Of a stretch of DNA of 26,709 nt, positions 20,781 to 26,709 are shown piece by piece. The translations under genes were made by a program, and so were the position numbers. Each line of letters opens with the position of its first letter. The stretch's first letter is position 1. The notes under the pieces were generated by a model. That model saw only the letters and a program-made list of their open reading frames with translations, was not told the DNA's origin and did no database searches. Origin of the DNA: CAZNYG01 sp964577205 (GTDB lineage Bacteria; Elusimicrobiota; Endomicrobiia; Endomicrobiales; CAIRNS01); NCBI GenBank assembly GCA_964577205.1, contig CAZNYG010000027.1:1-26709 (forward strand), given 5' to 3'.

Positions 20781-22520
20781 CTAAATCCTGCTTCGCCTTC
20801 GTAAGTATTGCTCTACTTCAGTCAGGGACAGGGTGTTGAAGACGTTTTTCTTTTCGAGCCAGCCGCGCTGGGCCCAGGTGACGCCGATATCCATGTACTC
20901 GAACTGGTCAAGAGTATGGGAATCGGTGCCGATAGCGATCATGATGCCCATTTCTCCGGCCTTTTTTGCGTAATAGTCGTAGAGATCGAGGCGGTTGGGC
21001 GATGCGTTTATCTCGAGCATCTTGCCATTGTCCCTGGCGGCCTGAAGTACCGCGTCCATGTTTACGGCGTACGAGTCGCGTCTGCCGATAAGGCGTCCTG
21101 TCGGGTGGCCGAGGCAATCGACCAGCGGATGCTGCAGAGCTTTGACGATGCGGTTTGTTATCTGGTGTTCCGACTGCTTGAAGCCGCCATGTATTGAAGC
21201 GATAACGAAATCCAGCTCTTCGAGTATCTCGTCCGGGTAATCGGGACGGCCGTCGTTGAGAATATCCACTTCCGTGCCGCAAAGTATTTTTACGTCGCGG
21301 GAACAATGGTTGAAGGCCCTGATCTCTTTGATCTTTTCACGCAGCCGGGCGGCGCTCAGCCCGTTGGCGATACGCAGGCTTTGCGAGTGGTCGGTGCTTA
21401 TTATCCATTCGTATCCCGATTCCCGCGCCCGCTCGCCCAGTTCCTCGATCTTATTGGCGCCGTCGCTGTAACGCGAGTGGACGTGAACGTCTCCCTTAAT
21501 ATCCCCGCGTTCGACCAGTTCCGGTACTTTATGGTTAAGCGCGGCATCGATTTCCCCCCGGTTCTCTCTCATGGGCGGCGGGATGTACTGCATGCCGAGG
21601 GCCTTGTACACGTCTTCTTCCGTCTTTGACGCGATGGGAGCATCTTTCTCCCCGATCTTGAAAACGCCGTATTCGCTGACGGTAAGGCCTTTCTGCCGCG
21701 CATGTTCGCGCAGAGCGACATTGTGTTCTTTGGAGCCGGTGAAATACTGCAGGGCGGCGCCATATGTGGACGGGTCGATAAGGCGGATGTCCACCTGCAA
21801 CCCGTTTTCCATGACGACGCTGACCTTGGTATTGCCTTTTGCCAGCACCTGCCGCACCCGGGGCAGCGAAACGAATTGTTCGACGACCGGATCTTCCTTC
21901 CCCTTTTCCACCGCGCAGAGGATATCAATATCGCCGATCGTTTCCTTGCCGCGGCGAAGAGAGCCGGCGGGAACGATCTCCAGAATATTCCGGTTATTTC
22001 TCAACTGGCCGACAATTTCCCGGGCGATGAGTCCGGCTTCAGGCAGAAGGGCCCGATCTTTGACTTTCACCCGGAGATCGATGCCTTTCAGGATATTCTG
22101 TTCAGACTTGATGCCGAAGCCCTGAAGATCGCGGATCTTTCCAGCTTCCGCCGCATGGCGAAGCTCTTCAAGGCTGACCACCTTGAGCTTGTCGAATATG
22201 ACCTTTGCCTTTCGGGGCCCCATGCCGGTCACGGTCATGATCTCAAGGAGGCCCTGCGGGAATTTCGCGCGCAGTCCTTCCAGCGCGGCCATCTTTCCCG
22301 TTTCGAGGTATTCCCTTATCTTTTCCGCCATACTGGAACCGATGCCCGGGATATTCTCAAGGCTGCCATCGCGGGCCGCGTCTTCGATGGATCCGGGGAG
22401 CGATTCCAGCGCCTGAGCGGCTCTTTCGTAGGCGATGATCCGGAATCGGTTCTCCTGTCCGGACAGCGCCAGGAGTTCCGCTATTTCAGTCAGTTGCTTC
22501 GCGATTTCTTTGTTTTTCAT
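20781..22520 (-). CDS. polX: Bacterial X-family DNA polymerase with PHP domain
   Basis: Two-domain enzyme of 579 residues, used in gap-filling DNA repair. The N-terminal polymerase half has helix-hairpin-helix segments (ENIPGIGSSMAEKI, VTGMGPRKAKVIFDKL) and the nucleotidyltransferase core GSLRRGKETIGDIDIL with two catalytic aspartates; the third is in LQVDIRLI. The C-terminal PHP half has its metal motifs: VHVHSRYSDG, ISTDHSQS, ASIHGG, GHPTGRL and IGTDSH. In bacterial PolX this domain gives 3'-5' exonuclease or phosphatase activity. The set of metal residues looks complete, so both activities are expected. GGGGG lies 7 nt before the ATG. Large inverted repeats separate it from purH. Confidence 0.96.
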   Translation of the reverse strand: MKNKEIAKQLTEIAELLALSGQENRFRIIAYERAAQALESLPGSIEDAARDGSLENIPGIGSSMAEKIREYLETGKMAALEGLRAKFPQGLLEIMTVTGMGPRKAKVIFDKLKVVSLEELRHAAEAGKIRDLQGFGIKSEQNILKGIDLRVKVKDRALLPEAGLIAREIVGQLRNNRNILEIVPAGSLRRGKETIGDIDILCAVEKGKEDPVVEQFVSLPRVRQVLAKGNTKVSVVMENGLQVDIRLIDPSTYGAALQYFTGSKEHNVALREHARQKGLTVSEYGVFKIGEKDAPIASKTEEDVYKALGMQYIPPPMRENRGEIDAALNHKVPELVERGDIKGDVHVHSRYSDGANKIEELGERARESGYEWIISTDHSQSLRIANGLSAARLREKIKEIRAFNHCSRDVKILCGTEVDILNDGRPDYPDEILEELDFVIASIHGGFKQSEHQITNRIVKALQHPLVDCLGHPTGRLIGRRDSYAVNMDAVLQAARDNGKMLEINASPNRLDLYDYYAKKAGEMGIMIAIGTDSHTLDQFEYMDIGVTWAQRGWLEKKNVFNTLSLTEVEQYLRRRSRI

Positions 22521-22537
22521 AAATCCCCCAATAACCG

Positions 22538-22682
22538 ACTCGGAACAACAACGCCACGCGGGACGGTTACGAGGCCCGTTTTTAAAAACTCGTTACACGG
22601 AACGACAAGGCCGGTAACGATGCCGGTTAAAGTCGTAAACGGGCTTCGTATCCGGTGTTGTTGTTCCGTTCGTTACCCGAGT
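22538..22682. repeat. Long imperfect inverted repeat between purH and polX
   Basis: GGAACAACAACGCC (22542-22555) is an inverted copy of GGTGTTGTTGTTCC (22654-22667) with 13 of 14 matches. Further in, TACGAGGCCCGTTT pairs with the reverse of AAACGGGCTTCGTA. ACTCGG (22538) and CCGAGT (22677) close the ends with a 9-nt bulge on the right arm. The whole gap of about 150 bp is therefore a near-palindrome. A small non-autonomous mobile element is possible, but no target duplication is evident. Confidence 0.75.
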
Positions 22683-22688
22683 TGTAAA

Positions 22689-24254
22689 TCAGTGCCTGAA
22701 ATGCCTCATTCCGGTCATGAGCATGGCGATGTTGTGCTTGTCGGCCGCTTCTATCGAGTCGGCATCGTTTATCGAGCCGCCGGGCTGAATGATGGCGGTA
22801 ACGCCGATCTCCGAGGAAGCGTTTACAACGTCGGGGAACGGGAAGAACGCGTCGGAGGCCATGACCAGAGGGAACTTCTTCTCGTTGAGGCCGTGCGTAA
22901 CTGCTTTCATCTTCTCATTGGCTATGTTCAGTGAGTCGATGCGGCTCATCTGTCCGGCGCCGATACCGACTGCCTGCTTGCCGCGGACAAGGATGATGGC
23001 ATTCGATTTAACGTGCTTGCAAATTGTCCAGGCGAACAGAAGCGCGTCTTTTTCCTCCGGGGTTACGTCCCGTTTGGTGATAATCCGGACTTCCTTGAGA
23101 AGGGAACTGTCCCTGTCCTGGACCAGCATACCTCCGGAAAGCGAGCGGTATTCGAGCCCCGCGGCCGAGGGATCAACCATGTTTTTGACCGGCGGTTCGA
23201 GAAGCCTGAGGTTCTTCTTCTTTGTGAAAAGTTCCCTGGCTTTTTCGGAATAAGACGGAGCAATGACGCATTCAGTGAAAAGCTTCGTGATCTCGGACGC
23301 CGTTTCCTCGTCAACTTCGCGGTTGAGGGCGATGATGCCGCCGAACGCGCTGATCGTGTCGCAGGACAGAGCCTTGCGGTAGGCTTCCGCGACGGTGGCC
23401 GCTTCAGCGCAGCCGCAGGGGTTGTTGTGCTTGATGATCGCGCAGGCCGGTTCCCTGAACTCGGCGACAAGGCGCCAGGCGGACTCGAGGTCGAGGTAAT
23501 TGTTGTAGGAAAGCTCCTTGCCCTGCAGCTGCTTCGCGTTTACCGCGAAAGGAGTGTCGATCTCGACGCCGCTTCGGTAAACCGCGGCGTCCTGGTGGGG
23601 GTTCTCGCCGTAACGGAGCGTGGAGATGCGCCGCAGTGGTATGGCCGCCTGCATCGGGAATTTTTCCGTTGTGAAATAGGACGATATCAAAGCGTCGTAG
23701 TAGGCTGTATGGCGGAACGCCTTGGCCGCGAGCTCACGGCGGTATTCAGGCGTGAGGGCGCCCGCTTTGATCTTTTCGGTTAATGGGGCGTAGTCGGCCG
23801 GATCGCAGACGATCAGGACATCGTTGAAGTTCTTTGCCGCGGCGCGGATAAGTGCGACGCCGCCGATGTCGATGTTCTCGATACCCTCGTCCGTGATCTC
23901 CTTCGTCCTGCCGCCCAGTTTGGCGACGGTGTCTTCGAACGGGTAGAGGTTGACGACGACGATGTCCACCGGGTTGATGCCGTGCTTTTTGAGTTCATCC
24001 AGATGCGACGGGCGGTCGCGGCGGGCGAGAATGCCGCCGTGGATGCGCGGATGAAGGGTTTTTACGCGTCCGTCGAGTATTTCCGGTGACCCGGTAACTT
24101 CAGAGATCTCGGTGCAGGGGATCTTTTTATCTTTAAGGGTTTTGGCGGTTCCGCCGCTGGAAATGATGCTGATGCCGAGGGCATTGAGTTCACGGGCGAA
24201 GTCGACGATACCTTTCTTGTCTGAAACGCTGAGTAACGCCTGCTGGATGTTCAT
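22689..24254 (-). CDS. purH: Bifunctional AICAR formyltransferase/IMP cyclohydrolase
   Basis: Enzyme of 521 residues for the last two steps of IMP synthesis. The N-terminal IMP cyclohydrolase domain includes ALLSVSDKKGIVDFARELN, SSGGTAKTLKD, and GRVKTLHPRIHGGILARRD. The C-terminal transferase domain has RYGENPHQDAAVYR, the catalytic KHNNPCG, SAFGGIIALN, and FAWTICKHVKSNAI. It ends with IAMLMTGMRHFRH, normal for the family. GAGGAG lies about 10 nt before the ATG. No other pur gene is adjacent. Both flanking gaps are filled by inverted repeats. Confidence 0.98.
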   Translation of the reverse strand: MNIQQALLSVSDKKGIVDFARELNALGISIISSGGTAKTLKDKKIPCTEISEVTGSPEILDGRVKTLHPRIHGGILARRDRPSHLDELKKHGINPVDIVVVNLYPFEDTVAKLGGRTKEITDEGIENIDIGGVALIRAAAKNFNDVLIVCDPADYAPLTEKIKAGALTPEYRRELAAKAFRHTAYYDALISSYFTTEKFPMQAAIPLRRISTLRYGENPHQDAAVYRSGVEIDTPFAVNAKQLQGKELSYNNYLDLESAWRLVAEFREPACAIIKHNNPCGCAEAATVAEAYRKALSCDTISAFGGIIALNREVDEETASEITKLFTECVIAPSYSEKARELFTKKKNLRLLEPPVKNMVDPSAAGLEYRSLSGGMLVQDRDSSLLKEVRIITKRDVTPEEKDALLFAWTICKHVKSNAIILVRGKQAVGIGAGQMSRIDSLNIANEKMKAVTHGLNEKKFPLVMASDAFFPFPDVVNASSEIGVTAIIQPGGSINDADSIEAADKHNIAMLMTGMRHFRH

Positions 24255-24303
24255 GGGTACGGTTCTCCTCTGGGGTTTGGAATTACAAAAGTAATTTAAA
24301 AGC

Positions 24304-24397
24304 GTTCACTTGTTCAATGGTTCATTTGTTCATTGACAGTACAAATTAAGACGTTGACTTTCAAATGAACCAGTGAACTAATGAACCAATGAACGCC
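24304..24397. repeat. Octamer-word inverted repeat (GTTCAYTN, four units per arm)
   Basis: Left arm: GTTCA begins at 24304, 24312, 24320 and 24328, an exact 8-bp period. Right arm: TGAAC ends at 24370, 24378, 24386 and 24394, again an exact 8-bp period. The arms are inverted copies of about 34 bp that can pair with a few mismatches, around a central segment of about 25-30 bp. It lies between the recX stop and the purH leader. The words match those at 19803-19906. Confidence 0.9.
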
Positions 24398-24407
24398 TTT
24401 AGTGCAT

Positions 24408-25049
24408 TTATTCATCCGGCGGAAGTTCGCTTTTCATTTCTTTCAGCACATCGCGTATGGCGTCCAAGGAAAAGCCGCGGCGGCCGAGGTAAGACGCGAG
24501 CCGCCGTGCCGCGGTTTCCGGTGGAAGCCCGTTAAGCTGGCGGAACTTCTTCTGAGCCAGCCGGCGGAGGCGTTCGCGCTCATCGTCCCTGGTCGGGCCG
24601 CTTTCTTCGAGGACCGACGCGATGATGTCGGGCGATATTCCCGCCCGTCTGAGCTCGATGCGGATGATGGACGGGCCTTTCCCCTTTTCAAATAACTGGT
24701 TTGTCCGGTCCTTCGCAAAGCGTCGGTCGTCGATATAGCCCAGGCCGGAAAGACGCGCGATCGCGTCTGTTATCGCGGCCGGAGGCAGTTCCTTGCGCGC
24801 CAGCCTGTCCTGAAGCTCCCTGCGGCTGCGGGAACGGACCTCAAGCAATCGCAGCGCGGCTTCAAAGGCTCTGCCTTTATCTTCATCCGTCAGAAGGCCT
24901 TCGCGATCTTCGGGGGAGATCTCGCGGCCCGGCGCCAGTTTCCATTTTACGGCATTCTCATCCGAGACCGAGAAGGCGTACTCGCCGTCTACGTAAACGG
25001 AACAGCGGCCCTTATGGCGTTTCTTCTGCGTGACGCGAGTGATTTTCAT
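24408..25049 (-). CDS. recX: Regulatory protein RecX
   Basis: Small helical protein of 213 residues that binds RecA filaments and limits recombinase activity. The family N-terminus MKITRVTQKKRHKGRCSVYV starts at 25049, followed by the three-helix repeats: AALRLLEVRSRSRRELQDRL, AIARLSGLGYIDDRRFAKD, KKFRQLNGLPPETAARRLAS and YLGRRGFSLDAIRDVL. The frame also opens further upstream at a GTG (25136) that overlaps the Mut7-C stop as GTGA, adding 29 low-complexity residues. I prefer 25049 because the conserved domain begins there, although its ribosome site is weak. No recA is in the window. Likely co-transcribed with the Mut7-C gene. Confidence 0.92.
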   Translation of the reverse strand: MKITRVTQKKRHKGRCSVYVDGEYAFSVSDENAVKWKLAPGREISPEDREGLLTDEDKGRAFEAALRLLEVRSRSRRELQDRLARKELPPAAITDAIARLSGLGYIDDRRFAKDRTNQLFEKGKGPSIIRIELRRAGISPDIIASVLEESGPTRDDERERLRRLAQKKFRQLNGLPPETAARRLASYLGRRGFSLDAIRDVLKEMKSELPPDE

Positions 25050-25132
25050 GATATCTTTAGGTTGAGTTGGTCGATCGCCTGATGCTCCTGGCAGCCCTGT
25101 ACCCCCTGCCTGGATTTGTTGGTTATCCTTAC

Positions 25133-25648
25133 TCACTTACTCACCAGTAATTTGGCAAGGCCGGCTTTTTCCAGTTCCCTGCGCATCAGGTCGAGATGCG
25201 TGCCCTGCCAGAACACCTTGCGGCATCCCGGGCAGCAGGTGAACAGGGTCTGCGTTTCGAACACGTAGGGCGGGACCAGGTCTCTGACGGCCTCTCGGTC
25301 GGTGACCGGGACGATCGGGACATTGCATTCCGTACAACGCGTGAAAAGCCGGTCACGGCTTAACGTCAGTTTAAGTTCCGTGATCAGCTGGCGCAGCTGA
25401 TCTTCACGCCGGTCAGCGCGAATGAGCACAAGCTTCCACGCGCGTTTCCTGCTGAGCCGGTTGTCCCTTGTCAGAAGTATCCGGCTTTCCTTAAGGCTGC
25501 GCAAAACAAGGCGCTGCCGTTCATTTTCCGTGATATATTCGGTGTCGAATCCGAATACAAGGAGCCATTTTGCGAGACGGCCCAGCATGAAATCCACGAG
25601 GAACCGGGGTTCGCCGCGCGGATCCGTGCTTTTGGAAAAAGTCCCCAT
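25133..25648 (-). CDS. Mut7-C RNase/zinc-ribbon domain protein
   Basis: Protein of 171 residues with a PIN-like Mut7-C domain (PF01927). It begins RFLVDFMLGRLAKWLLVFGF, with an acidic residue in the usual active-site place, and continues with RILLTRDNRL, again with a conserved Asp. A C-terminal zinc ribbon follows: CTEC near residue 109 and CCPGC near 143. Such proteins are predicted RNases; the exact substrate is unknown. I chose the ATG at 25648; the frame is open to 25768, but that part overlaps the DUF362 gene end. It overlaps a possible upstream start of recX by 4 bp. The domain assignment is firm, the activity inferred from the family. Confidence 0.88.
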   Translation of the reverse strand: MGTFSKSTDPRGEPRFLVDFMLGRLAKWLLVFGFDTEYITENERQRLVLRSLKESRILLTRDNRLSRKRAWKLVLIRADRREDQLRQLITELKLTLSRDRLFTRCTECNVPIVPVTDREAVRDLVPPYVFETQTLFTCCPGCRKVFWQGTHLDLMRRELEKAGLAKLLVSK

Positions 25649-25660
25649 ACACTTACCTGC

Positions 25661-25677
25661 CTTCAGGCGGCCTGAAG
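25661..25677. repeat. CTTCAGGC palindrome upstream of the Mut7-C gene
   Basis: CTTCAGGC (25661-25668) and GCCTGAAG (25670-25677) are perfect 8-bp arms around one G. It lies in the 64-bp gap after the DUF362 stop, 12 bp before the Mut7-C start. No T-tract follows on the minus strand, so a terminator is not supported. Confidence 0.6.
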
Positions 25678-25712
25678 CGGAAAGGCATGCTTCAAACTGC
25701 TTGTAATTGCGA

Positions 25713-26708
25713 CTATTCTGCGGTTGCCAGCTTGTACTTGCGGGAGCCGAGGCCCAGCTTTTCCGCATATTCGAGCTGGTGTCGCCAGTTGATCTCGGGG
25801 AAGATGTGCTTCCAGAAATCGCCGACGAAGGTTTTATTTACCATATCGGCGCTTGCCTGGTCCAGCGCGACCGGGTCGGAACTGGCCATGATCCCGATAT
25901 CGGGCAGAAGCGAGGCCCCCTTTGAAGGGTAGCAGTCGCAGTACTGCGTGATGTTGTTAAGGAAATTGAAGCAGAAATGCTTTTTATCCTTTAGCGCGCC
26001 GTACACGTATTCGACGATCTTTTCCTGGACCGCGCCGGTGTTCTCGTCCCAGGGTATCCGGAAAACATCGATCGGGCAGCTCAGGATGCACTCGCCGCAG
26101 CCGACGCAGGCGGCTTCATTGAAATGTATCTTGTTGCCCTTTACTTCCAGAGCGCGCGCGCTGCACCATTTGACGCAGTGGCCGCATCCCATGCAGCGGT
26201 CGTGGTCCACCGTGGGGTGCACCCGGTCGTGCATCGAGTATTTCCCGGCACGGGTGCCGCAGCCCATGCCGATATTTTTCAGCGTGCCGCCAAAGCCCGT
26301 AATTTCATGCCCTTTGAAATGGCTCATGATCATGAGGCTGTCGGCGTAGAATATGGCGTTGGCTATGGAGACGCGCTTGAAATGCCTTAGATCGACTTTG
26401 ACATCCATGCCGGTGTTCCCGCGCAGACCGTCGGCTATGATCACGGGGCATCCCGCCTTGTCAACGGTAAACCCGTGCTTTTCGGCGACGATAGAATGAT
26501 GCACGGCATCCGCCCGCTGGCCGACGTAGATGGTGTTCGCGTCCGTCAGGAACGGCCAGGCGTTAACGGCCTTGATCTGTTCGGCGACCGGCTTGACCAT
26601 CTCGGGACGGATGTAGCCTTTATTCCCTTCCTCGCCGAAATGGATCTTGATCGCGACGAATTCGCGTTCTTTTATGTGGTTACACGCGCCGATGGTTCGA
26701 ACCCAGTC
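25713..26708 (-). CDS. DUF362 domain protein with two 4Fe-4S clusters (5' end beyond window)
   Basis: The frame is open to the right edge, so the N-terminus is cut; 331 residues are visible. The DUF362 domain covers FVAIKIHFGEEGNKGYIRPE to ALKDKKHFCFNFLNNIT. Inserted in it is a bacterial ferredoxin module with two 4Fe-4S motifs, CMGCGHCVKWCSAR and CVGCGECILSCPID. The segment MIMSHFKGHEITGFGGTLKN is typical. These are cytoplasmic electron-transfer or Fe-S proteins common in anaerobes; the reaction is not known. The start must lie upstream of 26708; the Met at 26600 is internal because the conserved domain continues before it. It is the first visible gene of the group leading to Mut7-C and recX, separated from them by 64 bp. 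Confidence 0.93.
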   Translation of the reverse strand, partial: DWVRTIGACNHIKEREFVAIKIHFGEEGNKGYIRPEMVKPVAEQIKAVNAWPFLTDANTIYVGQRADAVHHSIVAEKHGFTVDKAGCPVIIADGLRGNTGMDVKVDLRHFKRVSIANAIFYADSLMIMSHFKGHEITGFGGTLKNIGMGCGTRAGKYSMHDRVHPTVDHDRCMGCGHCVKWCSARALEVKGNKIHFNEAACVGCGECILSCPIDVFRIPWDENTGAVQEKIVEYVYGALKDKKHFCFNFLNNITQYCDCYPSKGASLLPDIGIMASSDPVALDQASADMVNKTFVGDFWKHIFPEINWRHQLEYAEKLGLGSRKYKLATAE

Positions 26709-26709
26709 G

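Noticed and set aside
22538..22682. Purine riboswitch or other leader RNA for purH
   Set aside because: The block lies downstream of purH (which is transcribed leftward), in the polX leader, and shows no purine-riboswitch core.
21702..22934. Plus-strand open frame of about 410 codons opposite polX and the purH end
   Set aside because: It runs through the repeat block and two strong minus-strand genes, with no domain signature; a shadow of codon bias.

Overview
The window is about 26.7 kb of bacterial chromosome in which every gene I can support lies on the minus strand. The content suggests a Gram-negative, probably anaerobic bacterium: exported M16 peptidases, a Spy-like periplasmic protein, a lipoprotein-type peptide-binding protein, several radical SAM or Fe-S proteins and a DUF362 ferredoxin. 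Lineages such as Nitrospirota, Desulfobacterota or Omnitrophota would fit, but I cannot place it further from sequence alone. There is no phage, plasmid, transposase or CRISPR signal.

Layout in window coordinates; transcription runs right to left. (1) 1-3696: an arsenic-type operon with a clear sigma70 promoter and an overlapping palindromic operator, reading arsR, a small redox-active disulfide protein, an exported thioredoxin, ccdA, an ArsP-like permease, and an ACR3 arsenite efflux carrier cut by the window edge. (2) 3707-8276: a peptide ABC transporter (binding protein, two permeases, one ATPase) that lacks the usual second ATPase. (3) 8392-12100: two exported M16 peptidase-family proteins, one with the zinc motif and one without, preceded by NAD(P)HX epimerase and a small membrane protein. 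(4) 12334-14269: a MEMO-family protein, a PflX-type radical SAM protein and tRNA-Arg(CCG) with its own promoter. (5) 14529-18543: peptide deformylase, a double-ACT regulator and alanyl-tRNA synthetase. (6) 18754-20734: overlapping remnants of a flavodoxin and a SUI1/YciH factor, a Spy-like periplasmic protein and lipoyl synthase. (7) 20781-26708: PolX, PurH, RecX, a Mut7-C protein and a DUF362 ferredoxin protein cut by the right edge.

The genes are mostly ordinary. The unusual signal is between them. Many gaps are filled, almost from stop codon to ribosome binding site, by degenerate tandem words of exactly 7 or 8 bp, often arranged as long inverted repeats. The word differs from gap to gap (GTTCAYTN, RGACACN, GCNNTCA, GTTCTCGA and others). 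Several of these tracts begin with a shared tag, AATAACG; in two cases an identical 11-bp tag supplies the stop codon of the adjacent gene. A second family of short palindromes built on GGCTTTAGCC occurs seven times, and a cluster of other hairpin repeats has given peptide deformylase an extra C-terminal tail. I do not recognise a named family for the word tracts, and they are the best candidate here for something undescribed.
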